From positions 62,001 through 126,000 of the forward strand of contig JAPLSA010000005.1 of assembly GCA_026398815.1 (NCBI GenBank): DNA of 64,000 bases. Reading direction: 5' to 3'. The notes beneath the pieces were generated by a model. The model ran no database searches. It was not told where the DNA came from and worked only from the letters and a program-made list of their open reading frames with translations. Source of the stretch: Gammaproteobacteria bacterium. Lineage in GTDB: Bacteria; Pseudomonadota; Gammaproteobacteria; Nevskiales; Nevskiaceae. The first letter of the stretch is position 1, and every line of letters starts with the position of its first letter. Position numbers and translations under genes: made by a program. Shown one piece after another: positions 9,191 to 17,319 of the stretch.

Positions 9191-9472
9191 TCAGGCCGAG
9201 CGCGCCAGCAACAGCACCAGCGCCCAGCCGAGCGCGATCAGCGCGCCAAGCCAGATCAGCAGCGCCGGCCACAGGCCGCTGCCAATCAGCAGCACACCCG
9301 GCGCCAGCACCAGCGCGGTCAGCAGCTGTCGTGGCCGGCGTGCCAGCGGCAGCGTGGCGACGGCACCGCCGCGCCGGCTGCGAAGGCGCTTGGGATCGCG
9401 GTAGCCGATCAGGATCAGCGGCAGCAGGCTCAAGAGCAGCGCGATGCCGGCAGCGGTCGCGGTCAGGCTCAT
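9191..9472 (-). CDS. Small membrane protein of the PepSY/TonB-receptor block
   Basis: 93 residues with hydrophobic segments at about 4-22 (ATAAGIALLLSLLPLILIG) and 49-90, joined by an Arg-rich loop (RDPKRLRSRRG). It has no recognisable domain. Its ATG overlaps the stop of the upstream PepSY gene by four bases (ATGA), so it is translationally coupled and is the last gene of the iron-uptake block. Function unknown. Confidence 0.6.
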   Translation of the reverse strand: MSLTATAAGIALLLSLLPLILIGYRDPKRLRSRRGGAVATLPLARRPRQLLTALVLAPGVLLIGSGLWPALLIWLGALIALGWALVLLLARSA

Positions 9473-11082
9473 GCGGTCTGCGCTCCTTCAGCGGTGGTCG
9501 TGGCAACCGCTTCGGCCGCCGGCGTGGCAGCCGGCGGGCGCGTGGCGCTGCGCAGGCACAGCAGCCCGGCCAGCAGCACGGCGATGTCGACCGCGATCAC
9601 CGTGATCAGGCCCTGCCCGGCCGCCGTGATCCAGCCCGGCCCGCCGGACCAGCCGCGCAGCATAGGCGTCAGCACCATCAGCACGCCGGTGATGCCGAGC
9701 AGGCTGCGGCGCAGCCGGTCGGCATCGCGCAGCCGCCAGGCCAGCAGAGTGGCGACGGCAACGCCGGCGATGAAGCCGGTGTTCTGCGCGGCATGGAGGT
9801 CCAGCCCCAGCGGCGGCGCCAGGAAGCGCGCCACCGGTACGGCGGCCAGTGCCAGCGGCAGGCCATAGCCGACCCAGCCGGTGGCGCGCGCCAGCGGCTG
9901 CCAGGCCGGCTCGGCGGCGCGGCGGGTGGTCCACAGCAGCAGGCCGGTCAAGGTCACGTAAGCGCCGGCAAAACCGAGCGCGAACCACACCGCCTTGCTC
10001 CACAGGCCGGCGAAATTGCCGAAATGCAGCGGTGCCATCAGCGAGAACAGGTCATTGCCGAGCGACGGCACCAGACCGAACGTCGGCTTCTGCTGGATGA
10101 AAGCACCGGTGGCGCCGTTGTAGGTGTAGGTCGCGCCGTTGAGCTTGCCGTCGGGCGCGAACATCGACACCGTCACCAGCGCGTCGGCGCGGCCGTAGTG
10201 GTCGATCGACACGAAGCCGGCATCGCCGCCGGCGCGGTGGCGGGCATCGGCCAGCATGGCGTCGAAGTCCGCGAACGGGGCTGGCGTCGCGTCCTCTTTC
10301 GCGGGCGTGCCGACCACGGTCTCGATCATCTTCTGCTGGTCACCGCCGAAGGCGACCATGGCGATCGCCGGGATGCCGAAGGAGCCGGCAAAGCTGAAGA
10401 AGCTGCCGGTGAACGCCAGCACGAACGCGAACGGCAGGTTCCAGGTGCCGGCGATCACGTGGGCATCGCGCTGGACCAGCAGCGGCTCGCGATGGCGGCG
10501 CAGGGTGAACAGCTCGCGGATCAGGTGGCGGTGCACCAGAAAGCCGGTGACGGCCGCCAGCAGCATCGCCAGCCCGAGCACGCCGGTCAGCAGCAGGCCC
10601 CAGGGGTCCGGCAGATGCAGGCTGACGTGCAGTTCGACGAAGAAATCGGCCAGCGCCGACGGCAGGTTGCGGGCCCGGATCTCGTCGCTCCAGCCTTCGC
10701 GGCGATCGAGCACGGCGAGCGTCGCCGGATCGAGGTCGAACTCCACGCCACGGTCCATCGGCTGCGCTTCGCCGGCGCGCTGGTCGTGCTTGTGGAAGAA
10801 GCTGCGGATGCGGCCGGCGGTGTCCGGGAAGAAGAAGGTGTCTTCGTGGAACTCGGCCGGCACTTCGGCCGCCAGCCGCTTGAGCGCGGCATCGAGCCCG
10901 CGTTCGGGCAGCGCGGCGCTGGCCGGCGCCGGCAGCGGCGCCGACCAGGTGCCGATCTCGCTGGCGAACACCGACACCACGCCGGTCAGGATCACCGCAT
11001 ACAGCAGCAGGCCGAGGCCCACCGCGCTCCAGCCGTGGATGGCCAGCAGTTCCTTGGTACGGGTCTGCGACAGGGCGATCAC
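9469..11082 (-). CDS. PepSY-domain membrane protein (PiuB/FoxB-like), first copy
   Basis: 537 residues. The N-terminal TM helix follows the family's HGWSAVGLGLLLYAVILTG stretch. There are a periplasmic PepSY-type region and additional TM helices, including LLLTGVLGLAMLLAAVTGF followed by the VHRHLIRELF turn. Such proteins accompany TonB-dependent siderophore receptors, and some are implicated in inner-membrane reduction of ferric siderophores. Starts at GTG 11082 overlapping the upstream stop (GTGA). The C-terminal 80 residues add a Met/Leu-rich TM segment and an Ala/Thr tail (PPAATPAAEAVATTTAEG). Confidence 0.85.
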   Translation of the reverse strand: MIALSQTRTKELLAIHGWSAVGLGLLLYAVILTGVVSVFASEIGTWSAPLPAPASAALPERGLDAALKRLAAEVPAEFHEDTFFFPDTAGRIRSFFHKHDQRAGEAQPMDRGVEFDLDPATLAVLDRREGWSDEIRARNLPSALADFFVELHVSLHLPDPWGLLLTGVLGLAMLLAAVTGFLVHRHLIRELFTLRRHREPLLVQRDAHVIAGTWNLPFAFVLAFTGSFFSFAGSFGIPAIAMVAFGGDQQKMIETVVGTPAKEDATPAPFADFDAMLADARHRAGGDAGFVSIDHYGRADALVTVSMFAPDGKLNGATYTYNGATGAFIQQKPTFGLVPSLGNDLFSLMAPLHFGNFAGLWSKAVWFALGFAGAYVTLTGLLLWTTRRAAEPAWQPLARATGWVGYGLPLALAAVPVARFLAPPLGLDLHAAQNTGFIAGVAVATLLAWRLRDADRLRRSLLGITGVLMVLTPMLRGWSGGPGWITAAGQGLITVIAVDIAVLLAGLLCLRSATRPPAATPAAEAVATTTAEGAQTA

Positions 11083-11435
11083 GGCGCCGCTCCGGTGGCG
11101 TCATGGCCGCTGCCCTGCCCGGCCGCCGCCGGCGTGGCAAGCAGGTGCCGGGCGATCATCCCGGCATGGCCGGCGACCAGCAGCAGCGCCACCAGCCAGG
11201 CCCTGCCGAGCCGGTGATCAAGCATCAAGTAGAAGAACAGCGCGGCCCAGATTACCGGGAACAGCACGATCGGCAAGACCATGTTGTCGATCTTGGCCGG
11301 GCCTTCCGGCAGCCACAGCGCGCCGCCGGCCATCACCAGCGCTGCCGCGATGAAGCAGACCGGCCCGGCCAGGATGCCGCGCAGCCAGGCGCGGGGAATG
11401 TGCAGCGGTGGACGCATTGCAGGTGTCGAGCTCAT
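11079..11435 (-). CDS. Small membrane protein downstream of siderophore receptor
   Basis: 118 residues with three hydrophobic segments (GPVCFIAAALVMAGGALW, MVLPIVLFPVIWAALFFYLM and AWLVALLLVAGHAGMIAR). It resembles the small inner-membrane proteins that precede PepSY genes in siderophore-uptake clusters, but I cannot name a family with confidence. It lies 54 bases after the receptor stop and overlaps the PepSY start by four bases. Confidence 0.65.
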   Translation of the reverse strand: MSSTPAMRPPLHIPRAWLRGILAGPVCFIAAALVMAGGALWLPEGPAKIDNMVLPIVLFPVIWAALFFYLMLDHRLGRAWLVALLLVAGHAGMIARHLLATPAAAGQGSGHDATGAAP

Positions 11436-11489
11436 GGTTCGGATCGGGTGAAAGGAATTCTCGGTTGAAACCGGCGTCTGGGCAGCGCG

Positions 11490-13646
11490 CTAGAACCGCG
11501 CCCGCAGCGCCAGCACGACGCTGCGCGGCTCGCCGTAGAAGTTCTGGCGGGCAGCAATGCTGACCTTCTCGTAGTACTTCTCGTCGAGCAGATTGCTGAC
11601 CGTCAGGTTGGCGCTCCAGTGCCGGTTCAGTTCGTAGCCGAGCTGGGCCGACAGCACGGTGTAGGCATCGGCGACGAAGCGCACCGGGCTCGCGGGGCTC
11701 GGCTGGCTGTAGAACGAACTGACCGCCCGCAGCCCGCCGCCAAGGCTCAGCCCCTGCAGCGGTCCGCTGCCGACCCGGTACGAGGTCCACAGGTTGCCCG
11801 AGTGACGCGGCGTGAACGGCGCGAACGCCTGCCCTTGCTGCGTGGCCGTGCCGACCCGGTGTTCGGTATCGACGTTGGTGTAGCCGACGCTCAGGTTCCA
11901 GCCCGGCAGCAGCAGGCCGGTCAGCTCGAACTCGAAGCCCTGGCTGCGCACCTCGCCGGACGGCACCGACAGCCGCGAGTCGTTGGGATCGGCGATCGCG
12001 CGATTGCGGTCCTCGAGCCGGAACAGCGCGAACTGGGCCACCAGCCGCTGCTGCAGCAGCTCCGCCTTCAGGCCGGTTTCGTACTGCCGGCCGGTGCGCG
12101 GCTTGATCTGCTCGCCACTCGCCTGCACCGCGTTCTGCGGCTGGAAGATGTCGGCATAGCTGGCGTACAGCGACAGCGGCTCGATGAGGTCGTAGATCAC
12201 CGCGAAGAACGGTGTCAGCTGGCCGTCGACCGCGTAGTCGGAAATCGACGCGCCGGTACCCACGTTCCGGCTGCGCGACTGCCACCAGCTGATCCGGCCG
12301 CCCGCCACCAGGGTCAACGGATCAAGCACCCGCGCCCGCAGCTGCGCGTAGCCGCCGAACTGCGTGGTGTCGGTCTTGTCGGCCATCGTGTACGGCAGCG
12401 CCGGCTCGCTGATCGCGGGGTCGGGATCGAAGACATCCTGGCGCGCCGTGTTGGCGAACACCGAGGTGTAGTTGTTCTGTTCCTGGTCGCGCCAGTTGGC
12501 GCCGACGATCAGGTTGTGGGTATGGCCGCCGAGATCGAACGGCAGGCTCGCGTAGGCATCGGCGCTGAGGTTCTGGCGATCGGCGACGTAGGCGCCGGTC
12601 TGGATCGCCGTTTCACCCTCGGCATCGATCGCGCTGCTGGCGCGCGCCACCTTGTAGAGCATGCGGCGATCGAGGCGGCGGATCGCGAACTTCAGCTCGC
12701 CACCGCCGTCCAGCCGGTGTTCCAGCTCGACGAACAGGTCCTCGGTCTTCGGCACCAGCTCGTTCCAGTCGGCACCGATGAAGGTCGATCGCGGCACGTC
12801 GACCAGCCGGCCATCGGTGTACGCCGGCAGGCCCTGGTTGATGACCGAATCGACACGCTGCAGCAGGCCGCCGACCGACACCGTGGTGTCGGGCGCCAGG
12901 TCGTACTCGATCGTGCCGTAGCCGGTCTTCTTCTGGGCGTTGATGACGTCGATGTAGGAATCGCGCGTCTCGGAAACAACCACGCCACGCGCCCGCAGCG
13001 CGCCGTCGGTGGTCAGCGGCGTGCTGCCGTCGAGTTCGGCGCGATACAAATCCCAGGAGCCGACCGTGACCGCGCCGCTCAGCGCCGCCTTCGACAAGGC
13101 GCGCTTGCGCACGAGGTTCAGCGAGGCGCCCGGTTCGCCGGCGCCCTGGAACAGCCCGCCCGGACCGCGCAGCAGTTCGATGCGCTCGTAGACCGCCGGA
13201 TCGGTGTCGACGATGTTGCCGGAACTGCCGAACGGCAGGCCATCAAGCTGGATCGAGTCGACCTGATAGCCGCGCACGAAGTAGTTGTTGAACAGCCCGG
13301 CCGCATCGAAGCGCTGCACCGTGACGCCGGTGGTGAACTTCAGCGCTTCGGCGATGTTGACGATGTTCTGGTCATCGAGCCGCTGGCGGGTGACGACGCT
13401 CGCCGACTGCGGCCTCTCGCGGATCGACTGCGCGGTCTTGCCGAGGCTCAGGTCGCCGACATAGCCATCGTCGGGCCGCTCGGCCGTGACCTGCACCGGC
13501 GCCAGCGTGACCGCCGTTTCGGCAGCCGGCGGCGCGGCCGCCTCGGCGGGTGCTTCAGCCGGGTCGGCGGCGGCGGTCTCGGCCAGCACCGGTCCGGCGG
13601 CGGATGCCAGCAGCACGGCCAGGCTCAGGGTCTTGTTCACATTCAC
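11490..13646 (-). CDS. TonB-dependent siderophore receptor (FpvA/FhuE type)
   Basis: 718-residue outer-membrane receptor. A signal peptide (LSLAVLLASAAGPVLA) is followed by an Ala/Pro-rich linker and a TonB-box-like APVQVTAE. The plug domain contains SIRERPQSASVVTRQRLDDQ, GVTVQRFD, YFVRGYQVDSIQLDG and IELLRGPGGLFQG. The beta-barrel ends with the expected terminal aromatic (VLALRARF). It takes up a ferric siderophore whose identity cannot be told from sequence. GTG 13646 is the likely start, preceded by AAGGA about 10 bases away; a second GTG follows two codons later. Its 5' end overlaps the 3' end of the DUF3325 gene by 92 bases. Confidence 0.92.
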   Translation of the reverse strand: MNVNKTLSLAVLLASAAGPVLAETAAADPAEAPAEAAAPPAAETAVTLAPVQVTAERPDDGYVGDLSLGKTAQSIRERPQSASVVTRQRLDDQNIVNIAEALKFTTGVTVQRFDAAGLFNNYFVRGYQVDSIQLDGLPFGSSGNIVDTDPAVYERIELLRGPGGLFQGAGEPGASLNLVRKRALSKAALSGAVTVGSWDLYRAELDGSTPLTTDGALRARGVVVSETRDSYIDVINAQKKTGYGTIEYDLAPDTTVSVGGLLQRVDSVINQGLPAYTDGRLVDVPRSTFIGADWNELVPKTEDLFVELEHRLDGGGELKFAIRRLDRRMLYKVARASSAIDAEGETAIQTGAYVADRQNLSADAYASLPFDLGGHTHNLIVGANWRDQEQNNYTSVFANTARQDVFDPDPAISEPALPYTMADKTDTTQFGGYAQLRARVLDPLTLVAGGRISWWQSRSRNVGTGASISDYAVDGQLTPFFAVIYDLIEPLSLYASYADIFQPQNAVQASGEQIKPRTGRQYETGLKAELLQQRLVAQFALFRLEDRNRAIADPNDSRLSVPSGEVRSQGFEFELTGLLLPGWNLSVGYTNVDTEHRVGTATQQGQAFAPFTPRHSGNLWTSYRVGSGPLQGLSLGGGLRAVSSFYSQPSPASPVRFVADAYTVLSAQLGYELNRHWSANLTVSNLLDEKYYEKVSIAARQNFYGEPRSVVLALRARF

Positions 13647-14088
13647 GTCGGTCAGCGTCCTTCTGGGCAGGTGGCTGGCTGGTGAAGGGCTGGCTGGTGG
13701 AGGAATGGCGACGGCTGGATGCCGTCGCGGGAGCGGAATCGAGGGTGCTCGGGGAAGCGTGCGATCGGCGCTGCGGCCAGGGGCTGCGCGCCAGACGCTG
13801 CAGCCACAGCGGGCGCCAGCTCAGCGTGAAGGCCAGCAGCGGCGCGGCGACGCTCAGCTGCAGGAGCCACAGCACGACGCCGAAGACCACGCCGTCGCGC
13901 ACCACGCAGGTGGCCAGCGACAGGGCCAGCGCCAGGCTGGCCAGCCAGCGCCGGGCGCGGCGATGCGGCGGCTGCTGGCCGTGGCCGGGCAACACCTGCT
14001 GCCAGTGCCGCGACTGGCTCAGCGCCAGCAGCGCGAAGCCGGCGTAGGCCGCCGCCAGCGCGGCCAGCAACAGCAAGCCGTCAACCAT
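13555..14088 (-). CDS. DUF3325 membrane protein with a low-complexity C-terminal tail
   Basis: 177 residues. The first 105 fit DUF3325: four hydrophobic helices with FALLALSQSRHWQQVL and RRWLASLALALSLATCVV. DUF3325 proteins are small inner-membrane partners of PepSY proteins in siderophore systems. The last 70 residues (SHASPSTLDSAPATASSRR onward, then Arg-rich) do not look like a domain and run 92 bases into the receptor gene in another frame. The ATG overlaps the end of the PepSY gene by eight bases. Confidence 0.75.
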   Translation of the reverse strand: MVDGLLLLAALAAAYAGFALLALSQSRHWQQVLPGHGQQPPHRRARRWLASLALALSLATCVVRDGVVFGVVLWLLQLSVAAPLLAFTLSWRPLWLQRLARSPWPQRRSHASPSTLDSAPATASSRRHSSTSQPFTSQPPAQKDADRRECEQDPEPGRAAGIRRRTGAGRDRRRRPG

Positions 14089-15649
14089 GTTTCACCTGGC
14101 CGATCGGTGTGGCTGGCGATCCGCCGCGCAGCCAGGCCGGCCGGTCGCGCATGCGCCACAGCGCCAGCCCGGCGCCGGCAGCGGCCAGCAGCAGCACGAC
14201 ATCCATGCCGAGCGCGGCCTGCTGCGCCGGCACATCGGTGAACAGCACCACGCCGGTGGCGCGCACATCCAGCAGCGCGGCGAGCGCCGACAGCAGCGCG
14301 ATCACGGCGGTCTGTTCGCGCCAGCCCTGGCGCGGTCGCCCGGCGGCATGCGCGAAGCTGGCCAGCCAGACCGCATAGAAGACCCGTACTTCGAGCCCCG
14401 CGCGATCCACGCCCAGCCACTGCACGTCCGGTGGCAGCAGCTGGTTGGCCACGAAGAACGCCAGCGTCGCGATGACGATGCCGGTGACGCTGCCGATGGT
14501 CAGCGCCTCGACGATGCGCACGCCTTTCAGGCCCTTCTTCAGATGGCTGGCCCGCCGCGCCTCCAGCCAGAACAGGAAGCCGGTGGCGATCATCACGCAG
14601 CCGCTCAGGCCGAGCAGGAAGTACAGGCCACGCAGCGCCGCGTGGCGGAACTGCACCAGATGCAGGCCGCTGAGCAGGCTCTGGAACGACATTACCGGCG
14701 CCGCCTCGAAGCGGCGCAGAACGGCGCCGGTGACGCCATCGAAATAGATCTGGTCGAGATTCATCCGCAGGTCGTCGGCCGCGCTGCGGCGCAGCTCGAC
14801 CACCGCCAGGGCATCGCCCGGATGGTGGACCCGCAGCGTCGACACCTGGCCGCCCTGCCACTGCTGCTGCGCCTGGGCGACCATCGCGTCGAGCGATGCC
14901 AGCGCTCCCGGCCGGCCGGCCGGCTCGCGGCTGTAGCGGCCGTAGGCCTCGTCGGTGAACGCCCGCTGCGCATCGGCCGCGTCGGCGTACGTGGTCAGCG
15001 GCGCGCTCGGGAAATACAGGACCATGAAGATGATCAGCCCGGACAGCGCGATCAGCAGATGAAACGGCAGCGCCAGCACGCCGCTCAGGTTGTGCAGGTC
15101 CAGGCTGGCGCGCTGCAGCGACTTGCGCGGCCGGAACAGGAAGAAGTCGGTGATGAGCTTGCGGTGGATGACGACGCCGCTGACCAGCAGCACCAGCATC
15201 GCCATCGCCGCCAGCCCGACGATCCAGTAGCCCAGCTGCCGCCACTTGATGTGCAGCATGTAGTGGAACGGATACAGGAAGCCGGTGCCGCCGAAGCTGC
15301 CCGGATCGGCCAGCAGCACACCGCTGCCGGGATCGATGTCGCGCCGCTGGCGCTGGCGATCGGCGCCCTGGTACTGCAGGCGGATCACCGGCGTCCGCGT
15401 GCTCGGCAGGCTGATGCTCCATTGCGGCGAGTCGGCGGCCAGCTGCTGCAGCACCGGCACCACGTCGCGATCCAGCGACACCGGTGCGGCAGCTGCCGCC
15501 AGCCGGGTGGCCGGCATCATCCAGCGGTCGATCTCGCGATCGAACACGCTCAGCGAGCCCATCCAGAACATCGCGAACAGCAGGCTGCCGAGCAGCACGC
15601 CGGCCCAGGTGTGCAGCCAGCTCATCGATCGTCGGAAGGTTTCGGCCAT
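14081..15649 (-). CDS. PepSY-domain membrane protein, second copy
   Basis: 522 residues from ATG 15649 (MAETFRRSMSWLHTWAGVLLG). A TTG eight codons earlier is possible but has no clear ribosome site. The N-terminal TM with SWLHTWAGVLLGSLLFAMF is typical of the PepSY-associated TM family. The GFLYPFHYMLHIKWRQLGYW and VSGVVIHRKLI turns, LDLHNLSGVLALPFHLLIALSG and LSGLHLVQFRH all fit. Probable inner-membrane partner of the siderophore receptor. It lies between DUF3649 and DUF3325 genes, the usual neighbours. It is only distantly similar to the other PepSY protein here. Confidence 0.88.
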   Translation of the reverse strand: MAETFRRSMSWLHTWAGVLLGSLLFAMFWMGSLSVFDREIDRWMMPATRLAAAAAPVSLDRDVVPVLQQLAADSPQWSISLPSTRTPVIRLQYQGADRQRQRRDIDPGSGVLLADPGSFGGTGFLYPFHYMLHIKWRQLGYWIVGLAAMAMLVLLVSGVVIHRKLITDFFLFRPRKSLQRASLDLHNLSGVLALPFHLLIALSGLIIFMVLYFPSAPLTTYADAADAQRAFTDEAYGRYSREPAGRPGALASLDAMVAQAQQQWQGGQVSTLRVHHPGDALAVVELRRSAADDLRMNLDQIYFDGVTGAVLRRFEAAPVMSFQSLLSGLHLVQFRHAALRGLYFLLGLSGCVMIATGFLFWLEARRASHLKKGLKGVRIVEALTIGSVTGIVIATLAFFVANQLLPPDVQWLGVDRAGLEVRVFYAVWLASFAHAAGRPRQGWREQTAVIALLSALAALLDVRATGVVLFTDVPAQQAALGMDVVLLLAAAGAGLALWRMRDRPAWLRGGSPATPIGQVKHG

Positions 15650-15673
15650 CGTCTCGGGTACTCGCAGCAGCAA

Positions 15674-15994
15674 TCAGTAACGCAGCAGCCAGGCGCCGGC
15701 ATGCAGCAGCGCGCTGCCGCCGGCCAGCACCAGCGCCAGCCTGGCCAGTCGCCGTTCGGCGAACGCCCACAGCAGCAGCCCGAGGTAGAGCAGGAAGCCG
15801 AGCAGCGCCGCCAGCACCACGGCATCGCTGCGGCTGAACAGGCCGCTGGCCGCCAGCGCCCAGCCGCCGAGCATCACGGCGGCGGCCGTGAAGGCATAGC
15901 CGCCGAGCACCGCCAGCAGCACCCGGACGCCAACCGCCACGGCTGGCTGCCAGCGGCCGGCAATGCGCGTCGCGGCGTTCGCGGCCGTCGTCAT
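15674..15994 (-). CDS. DUF3649 membrane protein
   Basis: 106 residues from ATG 15994 (MTTAANAATRIAGRWQPAVA). Three hydrophobic helices are present (VGVRVLLAVLGGYAFTAAAVM, AVVLAALLGFLLYLGLLLWA, LALVLAGGSALLHAGAW). It fits DUF3649, found next to PepSY and DUF3325 genes in ferric-siderophore clusters. The ATG overlaps the stop of a 46-codon upstream gene (ATGA). An in-frame upstream extension is His/Arg/Pro-rich and is rejected. Confidence 0.8.
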   Translation of the reverse strand: MTTAANAATRIAGRWQPAVAVGVRVLLAVLGGYAFTAAAVMLGGWALAASGLFSRSDAVVLAALLGFLLYLGLLLWAFAERRLARLALVLAGGSALLHAGAWLLRY

Positions 15995-16131
15995 CGGCGG
16001 CCGACCGGCAGCCGCACGCCGATCACCTGCCTGCCATCGACGCTGGCGGCTGAACGGGCGCCTGGCTCGGCATGGCTGGCACTGCCGGCCAGCAGCAGGA
16101 ACGTGGCAAGGGTGCGGACTGTGAATCGCAT
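15991..16131 (-). CDS. 46-residue predicted secreted peptide
   Basis: A short frame starting at ATG 16131. It begins MRFTVRTLATFLLLAGSASHA, a good signal peptide with an SHA-AE type cleavage site. About 25 mature residues (EPGARSAASVDGRQVIGVRL end region) follow. Its stop overlaps the DUF3649 start by four bases, which supports real, coupled translation. No family is recognised. It is the first gene of the second transcription unit, just downstream of a terminator. Confidence 0.55.
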   Translation of the reverse strand: MRFTVRTLATFLLLAGSASHAEPGARSAASVDGRQVIGVRLPVGRR

Positions 16132-16207
16132 GGTGGTGTGGGCTTTTCGGTAGCGGCAGGCGTGACGGGCTGCGGCAAGCCGTCACGGCAGAAATGAGGG
16201 GTGATCT

Positions 16208-16245
16208 AAAAAAGCCCGGGCCGCGCCTTTCGGCGACGACCCGGG
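16208..16245 (-). terminator. Rho-independent terminator after the DUF6607 gene
   Basis: Read on the minus strand, CCCGGG...CGCC, a GAAA tetraloop and GGCG...CCCGGG form a long stem followed by six T residues (A-run at 16208-16213). It lies 27 bases past the stop at 16272 and separates the heme block from the siderophore block. Confidence 0.85.
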
Positions 16246-16271
16246 AGTAGAGAGACCTTTGTGCGAGAAGG

Positions 16272-17288
16272 TCACTGCTTGCTGCTGGCCACCTCCGCCG
16301 GCCGGGTGAATCGATCGAGAACGCCATCGACGGCGCGGCGGAGGTCGGGTGCGGCGAGTCCGCGGCCACCCATGGCCTCGGCCTGCTCGAAAAGGGTCTG
16401 GTAGAGGCGCTCGTCGTCGATCGCCGGCAGGATCACCAGCCGCGCATGGCCGGCCAGCCGGGCATCCCAGGCGTCGCGGACCACGGCCCAGTAGTCGCGC
16501 GTCGACTGCCAGTAGGCGCGGCCGGGGCCGAAATCATGGCCGCTGACCCGCGTGTAGACGTTGTGGCCGCGTTCGCGGACCAGCGCCATTTCGCCACCGT
16601 CGGCCAGCCGCCGGATCTTGAGGTTGTCCTGCTCGTGCACCCAGCCGGTCGGGGTGATCGTCTGGCGATTGACGCCGACCAGCTTGTCGTAGTCGTTGCG
16701 GGTGGTCAGCTCGCGGCGCGGCAATGGCCGCCACTCGCTTTCCGAGGTCCACGACGCGGTGCCGGCTGCGTGATCCCAGCGGCCGATGCCGGCGTAGCGC
16801 GGGCTGTCGTCGACCTGCCAGACCGCCTGCGTCCAGGTGCCGGCGGCCTCGGCCGCGGTCAGCTCGCGGCGCACCCAGGTGTTGTCGCCGACATAGGCCC
16901 ACAGCCGGGTGCGCTGGTAGGCCCAGTCCTGTCGCCAGTGCTTGACCACCTGGTCGTCGATCACCAGCACGTGCTGCAGCACGATCCGGCTGCCGCTGTC
17001 CTCCAGCACCTCGATGAACTCGAAGCCGCCGCTGCGGTGCGGCGCATGCGGCGTGTAGCCAGGCGCCAGCGGCACCGGCTCGTCGAACTGGAAGCTCACC
17101 TGGTATTCGCCGGCCATCGCCAGGATCGCCCGGCGATCGGCCTCGAATGCGGCGCGCTCGGTCACGACTGCCGTGCGGGTGGCCGTCGGCGCAGCTGGAG
17201 TCGCCGGCCCCTGCAGGCTGCAGGCGGCGAGCAGCAGCGGTGCCAGCCAAAGGGGTATTCGGATCATCTTGTCGGTGGTCAGGGTCAT
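16272..17288 (-). CDS. DUF6607-family lipoprotein
   Basis: 338 residues. The signal peptide ends in a lipobox-like LLAAC at about residue 22, so an outer-membrane or periplasmic lipoprotein is predicted. The body (AILAMAGEYQVSFQFDE, VLEDSGSRIVLQHVLVIDD, VKHWRQDWAYQ, ITPTGWVHEQDNLKI) fits the DUF6607 family. Members commonly sit beside TonB-dependent receptors, and their function is unknown. ATG 17288 has GGAGAA six bases upstream. It follows the heme receptor by 31 bases and is closed by the terminator at 16208-16245. Confidence 0.8.
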   Translation of the reverse strand: MTLTTDKMIRIPLWLAPLLLAACSLQGPATPAAPTATRTAVVTERAAFEADRRAILAMAGEYQVSFQFDEPVPLAPGYTPHAPHRSGGFEFIEVLEDSGSRIVLQHVLVIDDQVVKHWRQDWAYQRTRLWAYVGDNTWVRRELTAAEAAGTWTQAVWQVDDSPRYAGIGRWDHAAGTASWTSESEWRPLPRRELTTRNDYDKLVGVNRQTITPTGWVHEQDNLKIRRLADGGEMALVRERGHNVYTRVSGHDFGPGRAYWQSTRDYWAVVRDAWDARLAGHARLVILPAIDDERLYQTLFEQAEAMGGRGLAAPDLRRAVDGVLDRFTRPAEVASSKQ

Positions 17289-17319
17289 CAGGTTCTCCGG
17301 GAACTGGCAGGCCGGCCGC

